In this document: positions 22,501 through 37,500 of the stretch, one piece after another
Layout: every line of letters begins with the position of its first letter
Position numbering within the stretch: the stretch's first letter is position 1
NCBI GenBank assembly: GCA_009773155.1
Contig: WOVA01000005.1
Location: 1 to 64,000, forward strand
Reading direction: 5' to 3'
Length of the DNA: 64,000 nt
Source of the DNA: Elusimicrobiota bacterium
GTDB lineage: Bacteria > Elusimicrobiota > Elusimicrobia > Elusimicrobiales > UBA9959
Program-made: the position numbers and the translations under genes
Notes under the pieces: generated by a model
The model's input: the letters and a program-made list of their open reading frames with translations, nothing else
What the model was told of the DNA's origin: nothing
Database searches by the model: none

Positions 22501-25500
22501 CGACACCGACTGGGGCGTGGACTTCGCCGCGCTGGAGGACAGCGCGACCAACTATGTTTCCATAGAACTCTATGACGTGGCCGGCAATACGGCCACCATC
22601 ACCGACGCCTTCTACATTAAAAAGGACACCACGCCGCCGTCCAATGTCAACGGCGAGGCCGGGGGGGATAATACCTGGCGCAAGGCGGGCCGGAATTATA
22701 ATGTGGACTTCGCCGACGCGGGCTCGGGGCTGAACGGCGCCAAATACGCGGCGCGCACCGGGCCGAATTACACCGGCTCGCTCAAGATCGCTTCCACCAC
22801 GATAGCGGGGGTAAGCGGGGGTTCGTTCAATACCGACTGGGGCGTGGACTTCGCCGCGCTGGAGGACAGCGCGACCAACTATGTTTCCATAGAACTCTAT
22901 GACGTGGCGGGCAATACGGCGACCATCACCGACGCTTTCTACATTAAAAAGGACACCACGCCGCCGTCCAATGTCAACGGCGAGGCCGGGGGGGATAATA
23001 CCTGGCGCAAGGCGGCCAAGGCCGGCGGTTATAACGTGGACTTCGCCGACGGCGGCTCTCTGCTGGCCGGGGCGGCCTATGAGGCCTGGACCGGCGCGGG
23101 GAAGACCGGTGCGCAGAAAAAAGCCCTAACGGCCATCCCGGGGGTTTCAGGGGCTTCCTACGACGCCGACTGGGGCGTGGACTTCGCCGCGCTGGCCGAC
23201 GAGAGCACGAACTATCTCTCGGTGGAAGTTTACGACGTGGCCGGGAACACCTCCACCATCACCGACGCTTTCAGGGTCAGAAAAGACACCACGTCCCCGC
23301 GAATAACGGATCTTCAGACCGGCGACGATGTCTGGCGCAACTCGCCCGGAACCGCTTATAATGTGGATTTCAACGATCCTATCCTGTTAGAGCATGCGCA
23401 ATATGCCATCTGGTCGGCCCAGGGCAGGACCGGGACCCTGCGCAAAGACTGGACCTTCATAACCGGCTCGCCCATAAACGCGGCCTCATACACGACGGAC
23501 TGGCCGGTGGATTTCTCCGCTCTGGCGGAGGGGCAGACCACCAACTATGTTTCGGTGCGGGCCTGGGACGTGGCCGGCAGCACCGCCGTCCTTGACGACG
23601 TGTTCTACGTACAGAAAGACGTCACCCTGCCGGCGATAACCGACAACCAGGCCGGCGACGATACCTGGCGCAGGTCTTCCGGCACGGTTTATAATGTGGA
23701 CTTCGCGGACGCGGGCGGCTCGCTCTTGCAGAAGGTTCAGGTTAAGATTACAACAGGTTCAGCGCAGACCGGAACCCTGATAACCGACTGGGCCGACATC
23801 ATAACCGGCATTAATTCCGGCTCTTATACCGCCGACTGGCCCCTGACCTCCGACCTCTGGTCACTGCTGCCGGGCGGCCGCTCATATGTCTCCGTGCGAG
23901 CTTACGATTATGCGGGGAACAGCCAATCGCAAACCGATGTCTTTTACGTTCAGAAAGACACGCAGGCCCCGACGATGACCGACAACCAAAGCGGCGACGA
24001 TGCCTGGCGCAAGGACGCTGCAACGCTTTACAATGTGGATTTCGCAGACGCGGGCGGCTCTCTGCTGGCGAAGTTCCAGGTGCGCGCTTCCACTAGTAGC
24101 GGCGCGGCCGGGCCGTTCAGCCCCGACTGGACCGACAATCTCACCGGTATAAATTCCGCCTCCTATACCGCTGACTGGCCGCTGACCCCCGGTATCTGGG
24201 ACCTGCTCCGGAGCGGCACGAATTACGTTTCTGCGCGGGTTTTTGACAATGCCGGCTCTTCAACCGGGGTTACGGATGTTTTTTATGTCAAAAAGGACAC
24301 CTCAGCTCCGACGATAACAGACAACCAGGCCGGCGACGACACCTGGCGCAGGTTCGGCGGCACGGTCTATAATGTGGACTTCGCCGATCCAGGCGCGGGA
24401 CTTTCCGGGGCGAAGTATGAGGCCTGGACCGGAACCGGCAGGACCGGGACGCGGCTGATATCCCCGACGGCCATAACAGGGGTTTCCGGCGCCTCATTCA
24501 CCAATGACTGGTCCGTGGATTTTACGCTGCTGGCGCAGGGCACGAACTATATTTCAGTGGAGGCTTATGACGCGCTGGCCTCCACGGCCTCGGTTGCCGA
24601 TGTCTTTTATGTCAGGAAAGACAATGCCGCCCCGGTTATAACCGACAACCAGGCCGGCGATCTGACCTGGCGCAATGCCGCCGGGACGGTTTACAATGTT
24701 GATTTTGCGGACCTGAATTCGGGGCTCACCACCGCGCAGTACAAAATTACAACAGGGGTCGGACTAACCGGCGCGCTCAGAAAAGACTGGACCGACATCG
24801 TTTCATCGGTGAACGGTATCCCTTCATATCAGACAGACTGGCAGATAGATTTTAATTCCCTCGTAAGCGGAGATACGAACTATATTTCTGTAAGGGCCTA
24901 TGACCTCGCCGGCAATTTAGCGCAGGTGAATGACGTATTCTTCGTCCTGAAGGATACAGTCGCGCCGACAATCGCAAATAATGCCCCGGCGGCTTATGGG
25001 CCCTATGCGCTTGATCCGGGCAGTGTTCTGGACGTGGATTTTTTTGATACCGGCGGTTCAAGACTGAATAATGTCCAGTACAGCGTTTCTTCAGGGCCGG
25101 CTCAGACAGGTACCATCCTCAAGGATTGGACAAATATCGCCTTAAACATCGGCGCCACATATTACACCCAGAACTGGGGAGTTGATTTCTCGGCTTTGGT
25201 CAAAGAACCGGCCACGAATTATGTCTCTGTCCGGGCTTTTGATCATGCCGGCTCGTCCAGCGTTACAATAGACGCTTTTAAGATCTTCCGTTCTTCTTCC
25301 AACGCGCCCGAGGTTTTTGATTATCAAAGCGGTGATGATGTCTGGAGAAATTCATCTGGCACGGTTTACAATGTGGATTTCTCGTCAAATTCGGATTATG
25401 CCCTAAGCTGGTTTGAGGCGCAGGCCTGGTCCCAGACAGGCCAGTTGGGGGATCTGCTCGTTAACTGGACGACTGTACAGACAAATCTTAACGTGGCTCT

Positions 25501-28500
25501 GTATACCACCGACTGGGCTCTGCCGCAGACATTTTTCAACCAGATGAGGGAGGGAATAAATTATATTTCGCTCAGGGTTTACGATTCCTCCGTGCCGGTG
25601 GCGAATATAAGCTCAAGGCAGGAGGTTTTTTATGTCAAAAAAGACACTTCTCCGCCCTCGGTACCGGCTCTTCTGGCCCCCGCCGATAATGCCGCTATAA
25701 AATACGCGAATGTGAGTTTTGACTGGGGTGATTCAAACGGCCTGGAGTCGGGAACTTCAAATTATGAGCTGCTGGTCGCGACCTCCTCCGATTTTACAAC
25801 GATAACAGCAAGTTCAGGCCCGGTTATAAGCCAGGCTTCAATACCGGGACTGGCTGAAAATCCTTATTACTGGCGCGTCAGGGCAAAAGACAATGCCGGC
25901 AATTTTTCCGTTTATTCATCAACAAGATTTTTCAGGATTGACCTAAGCACGCCGACCATTAATAACCTGCAGGGCAACGCCACCCATTATCTGACGGCGA
26001 ACACCGGGCTCTATAACGTCGATTTCGCCGACTCCGGCGGCTCGCTGCTGGACAAGGCTCAGGTCAGGCTGACTTCGGGCCCCGCCCAGACCGGCACGCT
26101 GCTGGCGGACTGGACCGACGCCGTGACCGGGATCAACGCCCTTTCCTATACAGCCGACTGGGGCCTGCCCGCCTCGGTCTGGAACGCGCTGCCTTCCGGC
26201 CCCACAGGCTATGTCTCGGTGAAGGTCTTTGACCGGGCCGGCAATTATCTGGTCCAGAGCGACGTCTTCACGGTCTGGAAGGACACGGCGCCGCCTTACG
26301 CCGTAGACAACCAGCCTGGCGACGATGTCTGGCGCGGCGCGGATCCGGGCGCGATATATGACGTGGATTTCTACGACCTGGAGTCGCTGCTGACCACGGC
26401 CCAATACCGCCTGTATTCCGGCGCGGGCCAGACCGGCATACTGCGCAAGGACTGGACCAACATCGTTTCCCTGCCCGGCGGAACCAGCCAATATTTGCTT
26501 AACTGGGGCGTTGATTTCGCCGCCGCGGCGGAAGGTTTCAACTATGCCAGCGTCAGGCTTTTTGACAAGGCCGGGCTGTCCACCACAACGGCGGACCTGT
26601 TCTATGTGAAAAAAGACACCACGCCGCCCTCTATAACCGACAACCAAAGCGGCGACGCGGTCTGGCGCGGCGCCCCAGGCACGGCCTATAACGTGGATTT
26701 CGCGGACCTGGCCTCCGGGCTTACCACGGTGCAGTACAAGGTGACTACGGAAGCCGCCGAGGCCGGTACTCTGGTGAAAGACTGGACTTTGATAGTTCCG
26801 AACCTGAACGGGCAGAATTCCTATACTACGGACTGGACTCTGGATTTTGCCGCGCTCCTGGAGAGCGTCACAAACTATATTTCGGTGAGGGCTTATGATG
26901 GATTGGGCCGTGGGACAACGGTGCAGGATGTTTTCTATGTCAGGAAAGACGTTACGCTGCCGGCCATTACGGACAATCAAAGCGGCGACGATGTCTGGCG
27001 TAATGCCGATACGGCCTCCTATGCCGTGAGTTTCGCCGACGCCGGCGGCTCGCTGCTGGACAGGGCGCAGGTGAAGATAACCTCCGGCCCAGCCCAGTCG
27101 GGGACGCTGGTCTCGGATTGGACCGACCGGCTGACAGGCATAAACGCCGCCTCCTATACCGCGCCGTGGCAGCTCGGCTCCGCGCTCTGGAATCTGCTGC
27201 CCGAAGGGCAGAGTTATGTGTCGGTGCGCGTCTACGACGGGGCTGCCAATGTGAGTTCGCTCACGGACGCTTTCTATGTAAGGAAGGATACCAGCGCGCC
27301 TTCCATAACCGACAATCAGGCCGGCGACGACGCCTGGCGCGCCGCCAATACCGGCTCCTACAATGTGGATTTCGCCGACACAGGCGGCTCATTGCTGCAG
27401 AAAGTGCAGGTTAAGATAACCACAGGCGCGGCGCAGACAGGGACGCTGATTACCGACTGGGCCGATAATCTCACCGGTATAAATTCCGCCTCCTATACCT
27501 CCGACTGGCCGCTGGCTACAGGTTACTGGGACCTGCTGCAGTCGGGCACAAATTATGTTTCGGTGCGGGTTTTTGACAATGCGGGCTCTTCAACAACGCT
27601 GACCGACGCTTTCTATGTGCGCAAGGACACGCAGGCCCCGAGTATAACCGATGGCCAGAGCGGCGACAGCGTCTGGCGTAATACGAACTCCGGTCTTTAT
27701 AATGTGGATTTCGCCGACGCCGGCGGCTCGCTGCTCTCTAAATTCCAGGTCAGGGCGTCCACAAACACCGGCGGGGCCGCGCCGTATGTGTTTGACTGGG
27801 CCGATAATCTCACCGGCATGAATTCCGCCTCTTATACTGCCGACTGGCCGCTGCTTGCCGCTTACTGGTCGCTGCTGTTACCCGGCACAAACTACATTTC
27901 CGTGCGCGCATACGATAATGCCGGCTCTGCTGCCGCCCTGGCCGACGCTTTCTATGTTTTGAAGGACACGCAGAATCCGTCCGGTTTTGCCGTCTCGCCG
28001 GACTACGCCGGAACGCTGAATTTTAATGTCGCCTATTCAACTTCGGACGCGGGGCCCTCCGGTGTGGATTATGTCAGGCTGTATTACACCATGAACACGG
28101 CCGCGCCCTATACCTGGACGCAGTTCGGGACCACTTTCAATTCCAGCCCCATAGCCTTCACCGCGCCCTCGGCCGGCACGGCGGGCTTCAGGATAGTCGC
28201 CTATGACCGGGCCGGCAATACTGATGAAGCGGCCCCGCCGGCCGCCGAAACCGCGCCGGAGGATTCCACGGTCATAGACCTAAGCGCCCCGGCCATAACC
28301 GACAACCAAAGCGGCGACGATACCTGGCGTAATTCGGCCGGGACAGTCTACAATGTTGATTTCTCGGCCCCAGGCGCCTCCCCGCTGGACACGGCGCAGT
28401 ACAAGGCGACTGCCGGACCCGGCCAGACAGGGGATGTCCTGAAAGACTGGGCCACTATAGCCGCCAATATAAACTCTGCCAATTACACGATAGACTGGCC

Positions 28501-31500
28501 GGTGGATTTTGCCGCGCTGAAGTCCAGCTTCAACTATGTCTCGGCGCGGGTCTGGACCATGGCCGGTACCACCACCACGGCCAATGACGTTTTCTACGTG
28601 AAGAAAGACACCTCAGTCCCGTCAATTATAGACAATCAGGCCGGTGATAATGTCTGGCGCAGGGCGGCGGGAACGCTTTACAACGTGGACTTCCAGGACA
28701 CGCTGTCGCTGCTGGCCAATGTGCAGTATTCGGCTTCGTCGGTGGCCGCGTCCGCCTCGGGAAATATTGTGCCCTGGACCAATATCGCCGCCGGTATTTC
28801 CGCCGAAAATTATACCGCCGACTGGGCCGTGGATTTTGCCGCGCTGGGCAGCGGCCCCACCAATTATATCTCGGCGCGCGCTTATGACCTGGCCGGTAAT
28901 ATATCGGTAAGCACGGATGTTTTCCATGTGCTCAAGGATACCGTGGCTCCGACGATAATCGTCAATCAGCCGGGCGACTCGGTCTGGCGCGCCGCCAATA
29001 CCGGCGTCTATAACGTGGACTTCGCCGACGCCGGCGGTTCGCTGCTCTCGGCCTTCCAGGTGCGGGCCTCCAGCGGGCCCGGCCTGACCGGCACGCTGGC
29101 CTTTGACTGGTCCAATCTCGTTACGGGCATAAATTCCGCTTCTTATACCGGTGACTGGTCATTAACCGCCGATCATTGGTCGCTGCTGTTGCCGGGCACA
29201 AATTATATCTCGGTGCGGGTATGGGACAATGCCGGCACTACCGTAACGCTTAACGACGCTTTCTATGTCCTCAAGGACGTAGCCGGGCCGGTTATAACCG
29301 ACAACCAGCCGGGTGACGACGTCTGGCGTAGCGCCGCCGACGCTCTTTATAATGTGGATTTCAACGACCCGCTTTCGGGTTTGTCGGCTCTCTACGCCAA
29401 AGTCCACAGCGAATTGAATCAAGGGGGTATATTACTGGCCGATTGGGCGCTGGTAACGGCTTTGAGCGGGAATTCACATACCGCGGACTGGCCGCTGACC
29501 TCTTCACTATTTACCGCCATGGCGGAAGGCGTCAATCATGTTTCACTGCGGGTTCACGACGCCGTCAACAACCAAGCCACGCTGGTTGACGCGTTCTATG
29601 TCAAAAAAGACATTACCGGCCCGACAATAACCGATAATCAGGCCGGCGACGCGGTCTGGCGTTCTACTTACGGCGCGCTCTATAACGTGGACTTCGCCGA
29701 CAGCCTGTCGCTTCTTTCCAGATTCCAGATACGGGCGTCCAGCGGGCCCAATTATACCGGAACGCAGGCGATGGGTTGGACCGACGTAGTTACGGGCATA
29801 AATTCCGCCTCCTATACTGCCGACTGGCCGCTGGCCGCCGGCCACTGGGCGCTGCTGCTGCCCGGCACCAACTATATTTCCGTGCGCGCTTTTGACAATG
29901 CCGCCGCTTCTACCACGCTGGCCGATGTTTTCTATGTGCTCAAGGACACCGTCGCGCCGGCGGCAATAGCGAACCTCACCGCCGGGACCGGCTCCGAAGG
30001 AGAAATCACGCTTTCCTGGACCGCTTCCGGCGACGACGGTTCTTCCGGGACGGCTTCCGCCTACATAGTAAAGGTTTCGTCCATCGTGGCTATAGATGCC
30101 GGCAATTTTGACGCGGCTCCGGCTTATGCGCAGAACTGGCAGCCGGCCGCCGCGGGGCTTACCGAGAACGGTTCGTTGACAGGTTTACAGGCCGATGCTA
30201 TTTACTATGTCGCGATAAAGGTCCGGGATAAGGCCGGCAATCTCTCTACCATCTCCAATCTGCCTTCGGCCCGGACCGGCGCCGATATCACCCCGCCGGG
30301 GGCTATAACAACACTTGCCGCAGCCACCGGGGCCTTTGAGGGCCAGGTGGATCTCTCCTGGACCGCCGTTGGAGATAACGGGGTGGCCGTCGGCACCGCC
30401 ACCGCCTACCTGGTGCGTTATCGCACCGACCAGGCCATTACCACACTGGCTCTCTGGGACGGCGCGCAGGTATATACCCAGAGCTGGCAGCCGCTGGGGG
30501 CAGGCGAGGCCGAGGTGAAAACGATAAGCGGCCTTGTGCCGGGCACGGTTTATTACTGGGCCATCAGGGCCGTGGACGAGGTGAACAATACCGGGGGGCT
30601 TTCCAACAGCCCTTCCGCCCCCGCCCAGACCGCCGGCGCCGTGGGCGGTATTATGCAGTTCGGCGTCAGTACCAGCTACGATGTGCCATATATAAGGAAA
30701 TGGTCGCCGCCGGACTTCGGCTCTGCCCAGACCGGGGTGAAAACCAATGCCGCCGGAACTTCGCAGATACGACATGCGGTGATGAAAGCCTCCGGGCTGC
30801 GCAATGAGAAGCTGTCCGGCCTGCTCTCCTCCGACGGCGTGCTGCAGATACAGCGCTATAACGGAACTACGGATATCTGGACCAATGAATGGAGCGTAAC
30901 GGATATAGGCGCTACGAATTCCATTTACCGCGGTTTTGATATCGCCTATGAACAGAATTCCGGCCGGGCTATGGTCCTCTACAACGGCGCGACGGCCGGC
31001 CAGTTGAAATACAATATCTGGAACGGCTCCTCCTGGAGCGGGGCCGTAACACTGACCAGCGGCACGGCCAATGCCTCGCTGTGGGTGCGGCTGGAGCCCA
31101 AACCCAATTCCGACGAGCTGATGGCCGTCGTCCTTAAAGCGACCTCCCTTGAAATCTACGCGATGCGCTGGACTTCAACCACCTGGAAAGACGACAATCA
31201 GATAGTCGCCAGCGCGGGCTCCAGCGCCAAGCAGAATTATGATGTCGCCTGGGAAAAAACCCTGGGACGCTGCCTGGTGACATATAACGGCGGCACGCTC
31301 GGCAGGGCGGACACCAAGATATGGGACGGCGCCGCCTGGTCGGCATATACGTCCAATTATTTCGCCTTTCAGGGCGGCAACGGCGCCGCGCAGTGGATAC
31401 GGCTGATTTCCGACCCCACTCCCAACTCCAATAAGATAGGCGCCGCGTCCGTGGACAGCGCCGCCGACTGGAACGCCTCCATCTGGGACAATGGCTGGAC

Positions 31501-34500
31501 CGCCCAGGCCACTGAAAACACCTCGGTCAGGAATGTAGCCAACCAGGCGTGCACCATAGACGCCGCCTGGGAATCGCAGAGCGGCAAGCTGGTGGTGGTT
31601 TCCGCAAGCGGCGGTTCCGCGGTGCGCTATTCCAGCTGGACAGTTTCCGGCGGCTGGGGATCCACGCTGGCCGCGGCTCCGACTGTTACCGGTTGGTCCA
31701 GTACCGTAAATGGCGTCAGACTGGAATCCGATCCGAACACCAATTCGCTGATGATGACGGCAGCCTCCATCAACAATGACCTGCGCTCGGCCACCTGGGG
31801 CGGCTCAATCTTCTCGCTATACGCTTCCGCCCATACCACGGCCATCTCGGCCAACGCTTATATGCCTTTTGACTTCGCCCTGCACAGGCATGATACCTCG
31901 CCGCCCACGGTGACCGACAATCAGGCCGGCGACGATACCTGGCGGTCTGCCAATACCGGCCTCTACGATGTGGACGCCAATGATACCGGCGGCTCGGGGC
32001 TGAAAGAGATACAGATAAAGGTCCATACCGGCGCGGGCCAGACCGGCACGCTGATACTTGATTGGTCGGTACAGGTTTCCACCGCCGGGGTTAATTCCTA
32101 CACGGCCAACTGGGCGCTGGCGGCCAGTACCTGGACCGCCCTGCGCGAAGGCTTTAACTATGTTTCGGTGCGGGCCATGGACGGCGCGCTGAATGTCTCA
32201 GCGCTGCCCGCCATAGACGCTTTCTATGTCAAAAAGGACACCACCCCGCCGTCGGTACCGTCGCTCCTGTCGCCGGCGGATAATGCCGCTGTGCCGACGC
32301 AGTCCCCGGTATTTGACTGGTCCGACTCTTCCGACGGGACTTCCGGAGTGGCCGGCTATGCCCTGCAGGTCTCCACCTCCGACGATTTTACCGCGCTGTC
32401 GTTCAGCTCCTCGCCCTCCGTTTCCCAGGCTTCGGCCTCTGGCCTGGCCAGCGGTAAATATTTCTGGCGCGCCCGCGCGCTGGACGCCGCCGGCAACTAC
32501 TCAATCTATTCCTCCACTTTCGCGGTCTTCGTGGACACCGCGCCGCCGGTCATAACCGACAACCAAAACGGCGACGACGCATGGCGCAATTCCTCCGGCA
32601 CGGTCTACAACGTGGATTTCGCGGATTCCGGCGGGTCAAGACTCCAGAGCGTCCGCTACGCCGTCTATTCTTCCACCGGCAGGACCGGCACGGAACTGGT
32701 GTCGTTCGCGGCCGGCCTTATAGCCGACAATATAGCCAGCGATTTATATACCACAGACTGGCCCCTTTCCCAGGCCAACTGGGACCTGCTGGCCAACGGC
32801 ACTAATTATGTCTCCGTCAGGGCCGCCGACAGAGCCGGCAATACTGCAACTCTGGACGATGCCTTTTACATAAGGAAAGACATCACCGCCCCGACCATAA
32901 CCGACAACCAGCCGGGCGACGATGTCTGGCGCAAAGACAATTCCGCGGTTTATAATGTGGACTTCGCCGATTCCGGCGGCTCGCTGTTAAAGCAGGTTGA
33001 GATAAAGATAACGACAGGTACAGGGCAGACGGGGACTGTGTTACTGGACTGGACCCCGCAATTAACCGGCATTAACTCCGCCTCTTATACCCCGGATTGG
33101 AGCCTCGGAGCTTCAACCTTCAGCCTGCTGCAGGCGGGCACAAATTATGTATCGGTCCGGGTTTCCGACAATGCGGGCTCTACAACTACGCTGGCCGACG
33201 TTTTCTATGTGCGTAAGGACACCGCGCCGCCATCCGCTCCTTCGCTTGTCTCTCCGGCCGACGGCGCGTTCTCTAATTTGGCTGGACCGCTCTTTGACTG
33301 GACCGACGCGGCCGACGCGCTTAGCGGGTTGTCCGGTTATGAGATATACATCGGCACCGACGCGTTCTTCTCCGTCTTCACCGCCAGCGCCGCTCCGGCC
33401 GCTTCGCAGTACCAGGCCGCCGGACTTGGGTCGGCCGCCTGGTACTGGAAAGCGCGCGCCCGCGACAATGCAGGCAATTACTCGGTTTATTCCTCCACCT
33501 ATGCTGTAGTTATAGATACAGCCCCGCCTACTGTCGTGGACAACCAGCCCGGCGACGATGTCTGGCGCAATTCCCCCGGCACGGTTTACAATGTGGACTT
33601 CGCCGACACGGGCGGCTCGCTGCTCAATACTGTTGAATACTCCGCCTGGAGCGCGCCGGGGCTGGGCGGGACAAACCTCATCCCCTGGGCCAATATCGCA
33701 AGTCCACCTGTCAACTCATCGTCTTATCAACTTGATTGGCCTGTTGACTTCGCCCTGCTCGCTGGCGGCACCAATTATGTCTCGGCCAGGGCCTCCGACA
33801 GGGCGCAGAGTACGACCACGGTACTGGACGTTTTCTATGTCAGGAAAGATGTCACCGCCCCGACGATAACCGACAATCAGGCCGGCGACGACGTTTGGAG
33901 AGCCGCCAATACCGGTATTTATAATGTGGATTTCAGCGATTCCGGCGGCTCCCGGCTCAGTAAATTCCAGTTAAAGATAACGACGGGCGCGGCTCAGACC
34001 GGGACCGTTGTCCTGGACTGGACGGATAAGGTCACCGCCATAAACTCGGACTCTTATACAACGGATTGGGGCCTGACCTTTGACCAGTGGACATTGCTTA
34101 ACCAGGGAACTTCTTATATTTCGGTGAAAGTTTTTGACGGGGCGCAGAACCAGACTGCCCTTTCCGACGCTTTTTATGTGCGCAAAGACACATCTGCGCC
34201 GACCATAACCGACAATCAGAGCGGGGACGACACCTGGCGCGCCGCCAATACCGGGACTTACAATGTGGACTTCGCCGATACCGGCGGCTCGGCCCTGGCC
34301 TGGTTCCAGGTAAGGGTCACTACCGGCGCTTTGCAGACAGGGACGCTTATAGCCGACTGGACCACCGTGATATCCGGCATAAATGCCAATACCTACACCA
34401 CCGACTGGGCTCTGCCGGCGGCGGTATTTGACGCCATGCAGAGCGGCCTGAACTATGTCTCGGTGCGGGTCTATGACAATGCCGGACTCACGCAAAATCT

Positions 34501-37500
34501 GACGGATGTTTTCTATGTAAAAAAGTCTACTATTGCCCCGCGCGTGATAGACAACCAGGCCGGCGATGATGCCTGGCGCAACGGCCCCGGTACGCTTTAC
34601 GACGTGGATTTTGAGGATGCCGGGACCTCGCTGCTGGATACGGCGCAGTATAAAGTAACCTCCGGGCCCGGCCAGAGCGGCAGCCTCCTCAAGGACTGGA
34701 CCACCATAGCCGCCGGTATAAACGCTTCCGCCTATACCGCAAACTGGTCCGTGGATTTCGCGGCTCTGGCCGAAAACGGGACGAACTATGTTTCCGCGCG
34801 CGTCTGGGACAAGGCCGGGGCCACCACCACGGTGTCGGATGTTTTCTATATACGCAAGGATGTGACGCTGCCGGGCATAACCGACAATCAGGCCGGTGAT
34901 AATACTTGGCGCAATACGAACTCCGGTCTTTATAATGTGGACTTCGCCGATTCCGGCGGTTCGCTGCTGGCGAAGTTCCAGGTGCGCGCCTCCACCAACA
35001 CCGGCGCGGCCGGGCCATTCAGCCCAGATTGGACCGACAATGTCACGCTTATCAACTTATCGTCTTATCAACTTGACTGGCCACTGACCTCCGGTATCTG
35101 GGACCTGCTCCGGAGCGGGACTAATTACATTTCCGTGCGGGTCTTTGACAATGCGGGCAACGTTTCCTCGCTGACGGACGCGTTCTATGTGCGTAAAGAC
35201 ACCTCCGCCCCCTCCGTACCCGCGCTGCTTTCGCCGGCGGACCTTGCCGTCAGGAACACGCTGACCCCGCTTTTTGACTGGGCCGACGCTTCCGACGCCG
35301 TATCCGGGATTTCGGGCTATGAGATACTGGTTTCTACCCGCGACGACGCTTCCGTCATCGCTTCCTCCGGCGCGCCAACCGCCTCGCAGTTCACGGCGTC
35401 TCTTTCCCTGTCGGCCACGCATTACTGGGCCGTCAGGGCCAAAGACCAGGCGGGCAATTACTCGGCATATACTTCAACCTATGCCGTCCTGATAGATACC
35501 ATAGCCCCGACCATAACGGATAACCAGCCGGGTGAATTTTCCTGGCGCAAAACCGACGGCGGCGCGATTTACAATATTGACTTTGAGGACGCGCTCTCAA
35601 AACTGGACACCCTCCAGTATTCGGCCTGGACCGCCCCGGGGCAGACTGGGGCGAATCCGATACCCTGGACGAATATAACAAATCCACCTGTCAACTCATC
35701 GTCTTATCAGCTTGACTGGTCCGTCAACTTCAACCTGCTCGCGGCCGGGACTAACTACATCTCGGCCAGGGCCTGGGATATAGCGGGCACGACAAGAACG
35801 CTCGCCGACGCTTTCACCGTGCTCAAGGACACCTTCGCCCCGACCATAACCGATAACCAGGCCGGCGACAATATCTGGCGCAATTCCAATTCGGGGGTTT
35901 ATGATGTGGACTTCGGCGACTTGCTGTCGGGCCTGGCCACGGCGCAGTATTACATCAGTTCGGGAACTTTAATGACGGGAACCAAGGTTGCCGGCTGGAC
36001 CGATATTTTCACGAACCTGAACCAGCCGTCTTATACCGCCAACTGGCCGCTGACCGCCGGCGACTGGGGCTTGCTCCCCGAGGGAACATCTTATATCACC
36101 GTCCGGGTCTTTGACGTTCTGGCCCAGGGCGCGACTTCCTACGACGTGTTTTATGTCAGGAAGGACACCACAACCCCGACCGTAACTGATAATCAGGCGA
36201 ATATAGCGCTGGCGCAGACGCAGTCCGATGTTTCCGCCATGAATGTGGACTTTTTTGATACCGGCGGCTCGCTGCTCAATAACGCGCAGTACACCGCCTG
36301 GGCCGGGCCGAATTTTACAACAGGGGAAGTGATACCCTGGACCAATATAGCTTCCGGTATTTCATCGGCGGCTTATACTACCGACTGGCCCGTAAATTTC
36401 ACCGCGCTGACCAACCTGGCTACCTCATATATCTCGGTCAGGGCCTACGACTTCGCCGGGAGCGTAATGGTTTCAACCGATGTATTCAGCGTATACAAAA
36501 ATGCCTCCGCCCCGGCCATTATAAACAATCAGACAGGCGACGATGCCTGGCGCTCCGCCAATACCGGGATTTACAATGTGGATTTCCAGTCCCAGTCCGG
36601 CCAGAACCTGGATAAATTCCAGGTCCGCGCCTCCACCAATACCTCCGGCGGGCCGTATAATCCGGATTGGACCGATGTGGTGGTCAATATCGGCGCGGCG
36701 GGGTATACGACCGACTGGGCTTTACCGGCCGGCGTCTTCACCGCCCTGGCCGCCGGTCGCAACCACATCTCGGTGCGGGTTTTTGACCTGGTGCCCAGCT
36801 CGGCCACCCTTGACAATGCTTTCTATGTGCAGAAAGACACCTCCGCGCCCACCATAATCGACAACCAGCCCGGCGACCTGGTCTGGCGCGCCGCGGCGGG
36901 GACGGTTTATAATGTGGATTTCCTGGACTCGCTGTCGGGCCTGGCCACGGTGCAGTATAAAGTCATGTCCGACGCGGGCCAGACCGGGACGCTGCTGAAG
37001 GACTGGACCAATATAGCCGCCCTGACCCCCGGCCAGGCCGCCTATACCGCCGACTGGGCGGTGGACTTCGCCGCCCTTTCCGAGGCCGTCACCAACTACG
37101 CTTCGGTGCGCGCCTATGACCTGCTGGGCCAAAGCGCGGCGCTTAATGATGTTTTCATCGTGCTCAAGGACACCACGCCGCCTTCGGTGCCGGCCCTTTC
37201 CTCGCCGGCGGATAAGGCCCTGTATTCCACCTCCGCTGTTTCTTTTGACTGGACCGATTCCACCGACCTGCGCTCCGGGACCTCCGGCTACGCGCTGCAG
37301 GTCTCCACTTACGCTGATTTCCAGACCGTGGCCTACTCTTCTTCGCCGGTCGTTTCATCGGCTTCGTTTGGCAGCGTAGCCGACGGGATATATTACTGGC
37401 GCGTCAGGGCGGCGGACGCGGCTTCCAATTATTCGGCCTGGACCGCCACGCGGACATTTGTGGTGGATGTTTCAAGTCCCATAATCATCAATAACCAGGC

